A stretch of 64,000 nt of DNA, from assembly GCA_016183425.1 (NCBI GenBank), contig JACPEP010000051.1:1-64000 (forward strand), read 5' to 3'. This document shows, piece by piece, positions 43,961 through 52,617 of this stretch (position 1 is its first letter; every line of letters starts with the position of its first letter). The notes below the pieces were generated by a model. The model saw only the letters and a program-made list of their open reading frames with translations. It was not told where the DNA came from and searched no databases. This DNA comes from Chloroflexota bacterium. GTDB taxonomy: Bacteria > Chloroflexota > Dehalococcoidia > JACPEP01. A program made the translations under genes and the position numbers.

Positions 43961-45190
43961 TTGGGGGAGTTTGCTGGCTCTAGCATCAGCCCTTCCACCT
44001 TCAGCATTTTCTTCAAGCCGATAACGGAAGGCCTAGGATGGAGCCGCTCTGTCTTCTCCACAGCCAACTCCTTGGGCCTGCTGTTTGAGGCCATATCAGG
44101 GCCCCTTATCGGCTCCCTCATCGACCGGCGGGGGGGACGCAGCGTTATGGCAACCGGAGGCCTGCTGGCGGGGGTGGGGTTCATCGCCCTCAGCCTGGTT
44201 CAAAGCCCATGGCACTTTTTTCTAGTCAGGGGCTTTTTGCTGCCTACTGGACGCGTGGGCATAAGCGGCTGGTCGGTTCGGGTAATCATCTCCAACTGGT
44301 TCGTCAGACTGCGGGGCCGGGCCATCGGTCTCAGCGTCATGGGCCTCTCCGCGGGCAACACTATCTTGCCCCTCTTCCTGACCCTAATCATCCCGTTCAT
44401 CGGTTGGCGTGCCTCCGTGCTGATAATGGGCGCCCTCGTCTGGGTTTTGGTCGTGGTGCCTGCAGCTATATTTGTGCGGCGCCGCCCTGAGGATATGGGC
44501 CTACACCCCGATGGCGCTGGCCCGCTGGAACAAAACAGAGAAGACGATCCCGCCCCACACCTCTTTGCGGATACGCAACGGGTGATTTGGAGCCGAAAGC
44601 AGGCTCTGGCGACTCCCTTCCTGTGGATTATCACCCTGGCAACCAGTCTAGAGATTTTCGAGCTTCAAGGACTTCACCTCCACCTGGTTCCCTACTTGAC
44701 AGACACGGGCCTATCTGCCACGCTAGCGGCAGGGCTCATCAGCATGAGAGCCTTTCTCACCACAGGAGGGAGGTTCGTCGCCGGATTCGCGGCCGAGCGA
44801 TACCAGCCTAAGTATTGCGTCATGGCCCAGGTTTTTGCCAAAGCCCTAGGCATCGGGCTTATGATCGCCACCACTAGAGTGGAACTGATAATCCTGGGAC
44901 TAATCATCTATGGCTTGGGCCAGGGAGGCAGCCCCATCTTCTGGGAAGTGATGTTGGCCAACTACTTTGGCCGGCTGTCCTTGGGTACAGTACGAAGCAC
45001 CACCCTGCCCGTCCAGGTTCTGTTCCAGGCGGCAGGGCCCCTCTTCGCCGCCTACGTATACGAGCAAACCCAGAGCTATCACCTGGCCTTCCTCCTCTTC
45101 GCAGTGGGCCTGGTGGCATCGGGCCTCCTAATTCTTCCTGGCCAACCGCCTCGCCCCACCGCCACCTTAGCTATCGGGAGACCCGGGTAG
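43961..45190 (+). CDS. MFS transporter (OFA/monocarboxylate-like); true start probably upstream
   Basis: From TTG 43961 the frame gives 409 residues and about 11 membrane segments. The same frame is open back to 43832 and reads FPGWYIVAVGFLGEFAG across 43961, which is the canonical first membrane segment of this family. So the gene really begins near 43877-43930, but no ATG, GTG or TTG lies there. GGGGAGG at 43865 would suit an ATT start at 43877; CTG 43889 is another option. FFKPITEGLGWSRS and RRPEDMGLHPDG are typical of the OFA subfamily. Substrate unknown. Confidence 0.8.
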   Translation: MGEFAGSSISPSTFSIFFKPITEGLGWSRSVFSTANSLGLLFEAISGPLIGSLIDRRGGRSVMATGGLLAGVGFIALSLVQSPWHFFLVRGFLLPTGRVGISGWSVRVIISNWFVRLRGRAIGLSVMGLSAGNTILPLFLTLIIPFIGWRASVLIMGALVWVLVVVPAAIFVRRRPEDMGLHPDGAGPLEQNREDDPAPHLFADTQRVIWSRKQALATPFLWIITLATSLEIFELQGLHLHLVPYLTDTGLSATLAAGLISMRAFLTTGGRFVAGFAAERYQPKYCVMAQVFAKALGIGLMIATTRVELIILGLIIYGLGQGGSPIFWEVMLANYFGRLSLGTVRSTTLPVQVLFQAAGPLFAAYVYEQTQSYHLAFLLFAVGLVASGLLILPGQPPRPTATLAIGRPG

Positions 45191-45203
45191 AGGGAAGGTC
45201 ATC

Positions 45204-46553
45204 ATGTCAGAAAGGACGTTTTTCTGTCGGGAGTGTGGATGGGAAAGCCCCAAGTGGCTGGGCCGCTGTCCTGGTTGCCAAAGCTGGAACAGCCTGGTGG
45301 AGAAAGACACTTCCAAAAGCACCCCGGCCTGGGTAATGGAGAGCCACCCCCAAGAGATGAAGGACATCACCTCGGAGGCCATGCCCCGCCTCATCACACC
45401 CTTCGCCGAGTTCAACCGGGTGTTGGGGGGCGGCATCGTCCCCGGCTCCCTGATATTAGTGGGAGGCGACCCTGGGGTGGGCAAGTCTACCCTTCTCTTA
45501 CAAGTGGCAGCAGCCCTGGCCGACGGGCAAGGAAAGGTGCTCTACGTCTCCGGGGAGGAATCCGGCCACCAGATTAAGCTGAGGGCAGAACGGCTGGGAT
45601 TACCGGGAGCGGGGCTTTACCTCCTAACGGAGACACGGCTGGAGGCCATACAAGGGCACATAGATGCTCTAGTACCGGCAGTGGTGATAGTAGACTCCAT
45701 TCAGACCGTCTACCTGGAACAAGGAGGCGGCCCTCCCGGCAGTCCCGGTCAACTGAGGGAATGTACCTTACGCCTCATGCAATGGGCCAAGTCTCGCCAC
45801 CTACCCATCTTCCTGGTAGGCCACGTGACCAAAGAGGGCATTATCGCCGGCCCCAAGATGGTTGAACACATAGTAGACGTAGTTCTCTACCTAGAGGGAG
45901 AGAACTTCAGCAGCTATCGTCTGCTGCGAGGGGTAAAAAATCGCTACGGGTCCACCAACGAGGTGGGCATCTTCGAGATAGGAGACGGTGGGCTGGTAGA
46001 GGTGGAAAACCCGTCCCAAGTACTCTTGGCCCACCGGGGAGAGAAGACAACAGGCTCGGCAGTAGTGCCCACTCTGGAGGGCACGCGACCTCTTTTGGTG
46101 GAGCTTCAGGCTCTGGCCACCCCCACCCCCTTCGGTCTGCCACGGCGCACCGTGAACGGTCTTGACCTGAGTCGTCTCCTCCTGATGATCGCCGTCCTTA
46201 CCAAGCGGGTGGGGTTGCCCCTTTCCAATCAAGATATTATCGCTAGCGTAGTAGGGGGACTTAAGATAGGCGAGCCGGCCGCGGACCTGGGCCTGGCCCT
46301 GGCTATCGCCTCCAGCCTTCGAGACGTCCCCCTGAACCCCCACCTAGTGGTTATGGGAGAGGTGGGGCTGGGGGGAGAGCTGAGAGGCGTAAGTCAAACG
46401 GCACGGCGTCTTACCGAGGCGGCCAAGCTGGGCTTCCAGACCTGCCTTATCCCCTCCCACCTTCGGGATCAAGTGCCCTCGCCACCCCCGCTGAAGATAA
46501 TAACCGCCGACTCGGTGGCGACCGCCATAAAACAGGCACTGCCCCGAAGCTGA
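45204..46553 (+). CDS. radA: DNA repair protein RadA (Sms)
   Basis: A 449-residue RecA-like branch-migration helicase. Zinc finger CRECGWESPKWLGRCPGC at the start, Walker A GGDPGVGKST, the RadA motif KNRYGST, and a C-terminal Lon-protease-like domain. It lies 13 bases after the MFS gene; end is overlapped by the hairpin at 46534. Confidence 0.97.
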   Translation: MSERTFFCRECGWESPKWLGRCPGCQSWNSLVEKDTSKSTPAWVMESHPQEMKDITSEAMPRLITPFAEFNRVLGGGIVPGSLILVGGDPGVGKSTLLLQVAAALADGQGKVLYVSGEESGHQIKLRAERLGLPGAGLYLLTETRLEAIQGHIDALVPAVVIVDSIQTVYLEQGGGPPGSPGQLRECTLRLMQWAKSRHLPIFLVGHVTKEGIIAGPKMVEHIVDVVLYLEGENFSSYRLLRGVKNRYGSTNEVGIFEIGDGGLVEVENPSQVLLAHRGEKTTGSAVVPTLEGTRPLLVELQALATPTPFGLPRRTVNGLDLSRLLLMIAVLTKRVGLPLSNQDIIASVVGGLKIGEPAADLGLALAIASSLRDVPLNPHLVVMGEVGLGGELRGVSQTARRLTEAAKLGFQTCLIPSHLRDQVPSPPPLKIITADSVATAIKQALPRS

Positions 46554-46563
46554 GGCAGTGCCT
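46534..46563 (-). terminator. Terminator at the convergent radA / rodA junction
   Basis: AGGCACTGCC (46534-46543) pairs perfectly with GGCAGTGCCT (46554-46563); the loop includes the radA stop. On the - strand it is followed by GTTTTA, so it probably ends the mre/rodA transcript, and is embedded in the radA coding end. Confidence 0.6.
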
Positions 46564-46565
46564 CG

Positions 46566-47681
46566 TCAAGCAAATTCGATTTTGCGATGGTGCAGCACGA
46601 TACTCTGTAGAATGCCCATGCCGGTGAGGAGAGAGATAAGGGAGCTGCCACCATAGCTAATAAAGGGCAAGGGCACGCCGGCCACGGGAATTAGGCCCAC
46701 GTTGGAGCCTACGTGAATGAAAATCTGCACCGCTACCGTTACTACCACGCCCACAGCTACTAACCTACCCAAGGGGTCGGCAGCCAATGCCGCTACCCTT
46801 AAGCTGCGGAAAAGGAGTAAGGCAAAGAGGGCGAAAAGAACCACCACCCCCACAAACCCCAACTCCTCCCCCAAAACACTGAAAACAAAGTCTGTGGTTT
46901 GCACTCTCAAAAAATATAATTGGCTTTGGGTTCCCTGTAGATATCCCTTACCCAATAGCCCGCCAGAACCAACGCTTATCTGCGCCTGAAGCATGTTATA
47001 GCCGACTCCCATCGGATCCGCCACCGGGTTGAGAAAAGCGCCTATCCGCTCCTTCATATACTCATGGAGGAGTTGGAAATAAGCAAAAGGACCCACCACC
47101 AAGGCGATTGCCGCCCCCACACCCAGATAGCGCCATCTTACTCCCGCCACCAAAACCATTCCCAACCAGAGGCTGAGGATAACCAAGACGGCACTTAGAT
47201 GGGGCTGAAAGTAAATCAGAGCTGCGGGCACCAAAGCCATCAGCCCCGAGAAAGCCAACCCCGATAAACTCTTTCCTTGGGTGTAATTGCCCGCCAGGAA
47301 CTTGGCCAAAACCAAGATCAGTACCAGCTTGGCCGCTTCCGAGGGCTGCAAAGGCAGGACAGAGATCTCCAACCAACGCCGGGCACCATAGGTGGTCTGG
47401 CCTAAAACAAGGATAACCGACAAAAGGCCGACCATTATCACATAGAGGGCTGGAGCCAGGCTGGCCAGTACCCGATAATCTACCAGCACCATAAAAAACA
47501 TGCCCATCAGTCCCACCAGGGCATAAATGGCTTGGCGAGCCACTGGCGTATCCCATATTTTCGCCTCCGAGGAAAGGGTAGCCATGGAAGCGCTGTATAT
47601 CATAGCCAAACCAAAGCCCACCAAAAGAAGACAGGCCACCAAAAGGAGATAATCAAAATGGCGCCACCAGCGGGCTTCCAT
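46566..47681 (-). CDS. rodA: Rod-shape peptidoglycan polymerase RodA
   Basis: A 371-residue SEDS glycosyltransferase with about ten membrane segments. ETKLVLILVLAKFL-like PSEAAKLVLILVLAKFLAGN, QSQLYFLRVQTTDFVFSVLGEE and VAGVPLPFISYGGSSL are characteristic. It acts with PBP2 in the MreB elongasome; gene order mreB-mreC-mreD-mrdA-rodA is the standard one. Confidence 0.95.
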   Translation of the reverse strand: MEARWWRHFDYLLLVACLLLVGFGLAMIYSASMATLSSEAKIWDTPVARQAIYALVGLMGMFFMVLVDYRVLASLAPALYVIMVGLLSVILVLGQTTYGARRWLEISVLPLQPSEAAKLVLILVLAKFLAGNYTQGKSLSGLAFSGLMALVPAALIYFQPHLSAVLVILSLWLGMVLVAGVRWRYLGVGAAIALVVGPFAYFQLLHEYMKERIGAFLNPVADPMGVGYNMLQAQISVGSGGLLGKGYLQGTQSQLYFLRVQTTDFVFSVLGEELGFVGVVVLFALFALLLFRSLRVAALAADPLGRLVAVGVVVTVAVQIFIHVGSNVGLIPVAGVPLPFISYGGSSLISLLTGMGILQSIVLHHRKIEFA

Positions 47682-47684
47682 GGT

Positions 47685-49622
47685 CTAGCGCCCTTCCTTC
47701 CCACGCTCAAAGTAATAGCGGATGATCTGACCGCCGATGGGGGCGGCAGTCTGCGCGCCCCGACCCTGCTCCACAAAGACCACCACTGCTATCTCCGGCT
47801 TGGGATAAGGGGCCATACCCACGAACCAGCCGTGGGTGGGATACTCGCCCGTGGCCGGGTCAATGGCCCCGTACTCCGATGTGCCCGTCTTGCCCGCCAC
47901 TACCACTCCCGGTACTTGAGCCAGAGTTGCGGTACCCCAGGCCACCGCTTGGCGCATCCCTTCCCCAAAAATGGCTAGGTTGTCCGAAGAAATGGCCACT
48001 TTCCTTCTTATCTTGGGAGTAAAGGGAGTCACCACCTTCCCCAGACCATCCACCACCTCGCGGACTATTTGGGGCTGCATAAGATTGCCACCATTGGCCA
48101 CCACGCCGAAAGCGTTGAGAAGCTGAAGGGGGGTCACCGCCACAAAGCCTTGGCCAATTCCGAAATGATAGGTATCGCCTATGAACCAAGGGTCACCAAT
48201 AACCTTCTGCTTCCATTCCGGATCGGGAACGATACCCGGCGTCTCCCCGATAAGGTCGACACCGGTGGGCTGGCCAAATCCCAGCTCCCGGGCATAGCGG
48301 GCCAACCGCTCTGCCCCCAGACCTCGAAAACCCTGATAGCCCCCCGCCAGATAATAGAAATAGACGTCTGAGGAACGGGCTACTGCCTCGTAAAAGTTTA
48401 AAAGGCCCAGGGCTGCCCAGTCCTTAAAGGTATACACCACGCTGGGGTCGTACTGGCTGAGGAGGCTAATCTGCCCCGTGCTCAAAATTTGGGTGTTGGG
48501 TCCGGCCACGCCTTCCTGAAGAGCACCCAACCCGGCAACCAGCTTGAACACACTCCCCGGCGGGTACATGCCTCCTATGGCGTGATCCATCAAGGGACGC
48601 CCGGGGTCCTCCAGCAAGATCGACAACTCGTTCGGGGCTATGGAATAGGAAAAGAGGTTGTTGTCATAGCTAGGCAGGGAAACCAGGCCAAGAATCTCTC
48701 CCGTCTGGGGATTCATGGCGATAGCCACCGCGTAGCCAGAGGCCCCCTTTCCCTGGGCTAAGTACTCCGCCATCTTCCGCTGAAGCTCGATATCGATGGT
48801 CAGAACAAGGTTGTTCCCCGGTACCGGAGCCTGGGTCGCCAGAGTGCGCAGCTCTCTACCGTCGGCATCCACCTCTATCTGATCCCACCCGGGCTGCCCC
48901 CGCAATTGAACCTGATACACCTTTTCAACGCCTGTTTTCCCCAGGCGATCGTTACGATCGTAGCCCGAACCTTTGAGAGCGTTGTATTCCTCAGGAGAAA
49001 TCCGCCCTACATAGCCCAGGGAATGAGAGATAAGGGCACCTTCGGGATAGTACCGCACCGGTTCCGTGAGGATCACTACCCCAGGCAGTTGGGCAGAGTG
49101 CTCCTCGATAAAGAAGGCCTTATCCTGGGAAATTCCCTCCGCCACCGGAATGGGAGTAAAAAAGCGCCGTTGCGTCCGCTCTTTGTCCACCAGTTGTCGC
49201 AATTGGTCCTGGGACACCCCTAGTATCTGTCCCAACTGAGAGAGGATCACCTCTTGCCTCGCCAGTGGCAGGTCGGCCAGCACCAGAGCGGCGGTAAAAC
49301 TGGGCACGTTCTGGACCAGAGAGACGCCATTCCTGTCGTAGATGAGCCCCCGCTGGGGAAGTCGCATTACCAAGCGCAGGGCGTTCCGCTCTGCCCGCTG
49401 ACGGTATTCTTCCCCCTGCACTACCTGCATCTGCCAAAGGCGACCCAGAAGGCCCAGGAACATGAGAGCCAAGACAAGGTGAAAGAATAAGAAACGATGC
49501 CTCAGCTCAGCAGCTTCATCCTTTTTGTGGTGTCGTTTACTGCTCCGCCAGCGTCTCACTAACTCCGCAACCTCAAGACAGTTCTCACACGCGTTGACCG
49601 ACCCACTGAAGAGGTCCATATA
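47685..49622 (-). CDS. mrdA: Penicillin-binding protein 2 (elongation transpeptidase)
   Basis: A 645-residue class B PBP from ATG 49622; GTG 49559, closer to the mreD stop, is an alternative giving 624 residues. A membrane anchor (HLVLALMFLGLLGRLW) is followed by the dimerisation domain and the transpeptidase domain: SVFK (SxxK nucleophile), SSD in ARSSDVYFYY, and KTGT near the C-terminus. Overlaps the mreD end by about 38 bases if the ATG is used. Confidence 0.95.
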   Translation of the reverse strand, partial: YMDLFSGSVNACENCLEVAELVRRWRSSKRHHKKDEAAELRHRFLFFHLVLALMFLGLLGRLWQMQVVQGEEYRQRAERNALRLVMRLPQRGLIYDRNGVSLVQNVPSFTAALVLADLPLARQEVILSQLGQILGVSQDQLRQLVDKERTQRRFFTPIPVAEGISQDKAFFIEEHSAQLPGVVILTEPVRYYPEGALISHSLGYVGRISPEEYNALKGSGYDRNDRLGKTGVEKVYQVQLRGQPGWDQIEVDADGRELRTLATQAPVPGNNLVLTIDIELQRKMAEYLAQGKGASGYAVAIAMNPQTGEILGLVSLPSYDNNLFSYSIAPNELSILLEDPGRPLMDHAIGGMYPPGSVFKLVAGLGALQEGVAGPNTQILSTGQISLLSQYDPSVVYTFKDWAALGLLNFYEAVARSSDVYFYYLAGGYQGFRGLGAERLARYARELGFGQPTGVDLIGETPGIVPDPEWKQKVIGDPWFIGDTYHFGIGQGFVAVTPLQLLNAFGVVANGGNLMQPQIVREVVDGLGKVVTPFTPKIRRKVAISSDNLAIFGEGMRQAVAWGTATLAQVPGVVVAGKTGTSEYGAIDPATGEYPTHGWFVGMAPYPKPEIAVVVFVEQGRGAQTAAPIGGQIIRYYFERGKEGR

Positions 49623-50061
49623 AAACGGGCATAACGATGACGTTAAGGAAAGCGGCGGGCAGCGCGATAACGGTGAGGCTAGAATACCAATCCCCCCCTC
49701 CCCGACCCACAAGCTGCGAGGCGAACCAGTAAAGGGAATAAAAGACCAGAGTGCCCCCAAAGGCAATACCCAGGCCGAGGGTCAGCCGATTCTCACCCAG
49801 TCTGGTTTCCCGCAGCCAGGGCAAAAGAGCAGCCACCACCATGGCCAGCACCCCACCCCCCAAAGGCCCGTTAGAGAAGATGCCTACTGCTAGAGCCCCC
49901 AGGAAGGCTATCACCAGGCCCTCCTTAACACCCCGCACCAACCCCCCTTAAAAAACCCCCCAAAAAACCCCATCGGGCTTTACGTTCATGACCACTGGGC
50001 CCACCCCCCCCTGTATCACTGCCAAAACAACGAAGGCAAGGACGACCAGATAATACGTCAT
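49585..50061 (-). pseudogene. mreD: Rod-shape protein MreD, interrupted by an in-frame TAA
   Basis: From ATG 50061, which comes 2 bases after the mreC stop, the frame reads MTYYLVVLAFVVLAVIQGG...VKPDGVFWGVF, then TAA (49948-49950), then continues in the same frame as GGLVRGVKEGLVIAFLGAL to 49585. The combined 158 codons is the usual MreD length and all parts look like MreD. The stop lies in a homopolymer run (G4 T6 G6 T6 AA G6). It may be a sequencing error, a true nonsense mutation, or a case of restart at TTG 49941 behind AAGGGGGG. MreD is normally essential for rod shape. Confidence 0.85.
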
Positions 50062-50063
50062 AC

Positions 50064-50876
50064 CTATTCAACGGCGGCGGGGCGAAAATCGGTGGTAATC
50101 ATAACCTCTTCCAGATGGTCCAAGGACACCGCTGCTCTCACCCTCACCTCTCGGAACATATCGCGCTTGTCACCGCGGAGCCATACTACCTGTCCGATGA
50201 GAAGCCCTTTAGGGAAGCCACCCCCTAGACCGGAGGTAACCACCAAGTCGCCTACCTTTACCTCGTCCTGCTGAGAAACATACTTCATTTCCAGGTCTTC
50301 GCTCCACTGACCCACCACCACCCCCGGCACCCGAGAGGGCTGCACCAGGGCATTGACGGAGGAGGCCGGATCGGCAATGAGAAGGACCCGGGCATAGGAG
50401 TCCAGAACCTGGCTTACCTTGCCCACCAACCCCCCCTGAGCCACTACCACCATCCCCACCTCCAAACCGTCCTGGCGGCCTCGATTCACCATGATGGAGC
50501 GTCTCAGATTATTGGTGTCCCTTCCCACTACGGAAGCAACAACAAATTTTTGCCCCGGCTGATCTCGTTGAAAGTTCAAAAGCTGGCGTAACCTCTGGTT
50601 CTCTTGTTCCAACTCCCATAGGCGAGCCACCTCAGCCCGGAGACGCTGGTTTTCTTGGACCAGTCCGCCAGGGGCGGACCGCCCCCCAGCCCCTTCCCCC
50701 CCCATGGGCAGGTTGGACAAAAAATCGAAGGCCTGGGTCAAGCCTTGTTGCACAGGGGCCAGAAGGGGCAAGGCCGCGTCCTCCCCCGAGGCTATCCATC
50801 CCTCCTCCCACAGTAGAAGGGCGACCACCCCCAGGCTCAGACTCAACCAGAACCAGACACGGGCTCTCAACAGCAA
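50064..50876 (-). CDS. mreC: Rod-shape protein MreC
   Basis: A 270-residue bitopic membrane protein: N-terminal membrane segment (VWFWLSLSLGVVALLL), coiled coil (VQENQRLRAEVARLWELEQE), and the beta-rich MreC domain with VVGRDTNNLRRSIMVNRGRQ and LVVTSGLGGGFPKGLLIG. It sits between MreB and MreD in the operon. Confidence 0.95.
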   Translation of the reverse strand: MLLRARVWFWLSLSLGVVALLLWEEGWIASGEDAALPLLAPVQQGLTQAFDFLSNLPMGGEGAGGRSAPGGLVQENQRLRAEVARLWELEQENQRLRQLLNFQRDQPGQKFVVASVVGRDTNNLRRSIMVNRGRQDGLEVGMVVVAQGGLVGKVSQVLDSYARVLLIADPASSVNALVQPSRVPGVVVGQWSEDLEMKYVSQQDEVKVGDLVVTSGLGGGFPKGLLIGQVVWLRGDKRDMFREVRVRAAVSLDHLEEVMITTDFRPAAVE

Positions 50877-50929
50877 GCCCTCCGGGAACTCACTTCTTCA
50901 CCCAGAACGGACTGGCCCAATTCAAGATA

Positions 50930-51991
50930 CTAGCGGGGTGGCTTTCGCTCCTTGAGACGAATCAAAATCTTGTGGTGACGGTCTAGCTCTTCCAGAACAA
51001 GGCCAGTTCCCCGAACAACACAGGTGAGAGGGTCTTCCGCCACATACACAGGAAACTTTGTATCTTGAGCTAAACGTTGATCCAAACCGCGCAGTTGAGC
51101 GCCTCCCCCAGTGAGAACAATGCCCTGATCCATTAGATCGGACACCAGCTCCGGCGGAGTGGCTTCCACAGTGCTTTTCACTGCATCGACGATAGCTCCC
51201 ACGGAGCCGGAAAGGGCTTCCCGCAACTCGACGCTGCTTAGCTCCACCGCCTTGGGCAGTCCGGTAACCAAATCCCGACCCCGTAATACTACCTCCACCT
51301 CCTCCTCTAAGGGATAGGCAGATCCCGCCTCCATCTTGACTTGTTCCGCCGTCCTTTCCCCAATAAGAAGGTTGTACCGCTGTCGGGCATAGTCCGCTAT
51401 CTCCTGATCCATCTCGTCGCCAGCGACCCGGATCGATGTCCGGGTGACGATGCCTCCCAAAGAGATGACGGCTACCTCCGTGGTGCCGCCCCCAATGTCC
51501 ACTACCATATTCCCCACGCCCTCATGGATGGGTAGCCCGGCGCCAATAGCAGCAGCTACCGGCTCTTCCACCAAATAGGCTTCCCGCGCGCCGCCGCTGA
51601 GACAGGCATCGTGGACAGCTCGTTTCTCTACCTCCGTCACCCCGCAGGGCATGCCGACGACCACCCGGGGCCGGGGAATGGGAAAACTGTGGCGCTCATG
51701 CACCTTATGGATGAAGTAACGAAGCATCTGTTCTGTTATGTCAAAATCCGAGATGACGCCGTCTTTAAGAGGGCGAATAGCCACAATGTTGGCCGGCGTC
51801 CGCCCCACCATGCGCTTCGCTTCTATACCGATGGCCATAATCTTGTGGCTGGGACGGTCTATGGCCACCACCGAAGGCTCGTTGATAACGATGCCCTTCC
51901 CCTTCACCAAAACCAGTGTGTTGGCCGTGCCTAGGTCAATGCCCACATCATGAGAAAACCAGCCTAAAACAGTGTCAATAGGATTGAACAC
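50930..51991 (-). CDS. mreB: Rod-shape determining actin MreB
   Basis: A 353-residue actin homologue. DLGTANTLVLVKG is the phosphate-1 motif, VVDIGGGTTEVAVISLGG the phosphate-2 motif, and GIVLTGGGAQLRGLD the adenosine motif. It begins at GTG 51991 with TAGGAGGTTGGG in front and heads the mre operon. Confidence 0.97.
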   Translation of the reverse strand: MFNPIDTVLGWFSHDVGIDLGTANTLVLVKGKGIVINEPSVVAIDRPSHKIMAIGIEAKRMVGRTPANIVAIRPLKDGVISDFDITEQMLRYFIHKVHERHSFPIPRPRVVVGMPCGVTEVEKRAVHDACLSGGAREAYLVEEPVAAAIGAGLPIHEGVGNMVVDIGGGTTEVAVISLGGIVTRTSIRVAGDEMDQEIADYARQRYNLLIGERTAEQVKMEAGSAYPLEEEVEVVLRGRDLVTGLPKAVELSSVELREALSGSVGAIVDAVKSTVEATPPELVSDLMDQGIVLTGGGAQLRGLDQRLAQDTKFPVYVAEDPLTCVVRGTGLVLEELDRHHKILIRLKERKPPR

Positions 51992-52242
51992 CCCAACCTC
52001 CTACCCCAAGGCTGACCACCAGGAGACACAAAATTATACCACATCTTGATTCACTTAAAAAACGCTTCCCTTTCTCAAAAGGTAGGAAGGGGGAGTTAGC
52101 TTCCGCGGCCATCAACCTCTAGGGGCAAGCCCCGCCCGGGATAATGCCTGCGGGTTGGCCATAAGATAGGGCTCTTTGCCAGAGGGCACCAGCCGAGAGG
52201 TGGCAAACACACCTTAACCGCTTTTTGGCTCTCCATGATGCC

Positions 52243-52617
52243 TCAATAGCTCCGGGAGACCACGAAGACGCCCATCATGATGACGCCCACTCCCACTATA
52301 CGCATCAGATTGACGTGCTCCCCCAAAAATATCCACGAGCCGACCACCACCAACAAGTAACTGAGACTGACCATAGGATAGGCCACACTCAGAGGCACCC
52401 GGGAGAGCACGGAAAGCCAAAAGATAAGGCTGACCACAATGCTGCTCAGCCCGAGGATAATGTACGAGGTGGTGAAGGTTCGCACCAAGGTAGGAAGAAA
52501 CGTATCCAGATTGAAAGCCAGTAGCCCCACCTTGTTCATGCCCATTTTGAGCAAAAGCTCTCCGGTCACACTGAAAAAGATAGCCACCAAGAGGAGAAGA
52601 ACCGATACAAACATCAT
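52243..52617 (-). CDS. Small DMT/EamA-like membrane protein
   Basis: A 124-residue protein with four membrane segments; EamA-like ending SVAYPMVSLSYLLVVVGSWIFLGEHV and VGVIMMGVFVV resembles one half of an EamA transporter or an SMR-type protein. It starts at ATG 52617 overlapping the CoA-transferase stop by 4 bases, suggesting translational coupling. Substrate unknown. Confidence 0.78.
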   Translation of the reverse strand: MMFVSVLLLLVAIFFSVTGELLLKMGMNKVGLLAFNLDTFLPTLVRTFTTSYIILGLSSIVVSLIFWLSVLSRVPLSVAYPMVSLSYLLVVVGSWIFLGEHVNLMRIVGVGVIMMGVFVVSRSY

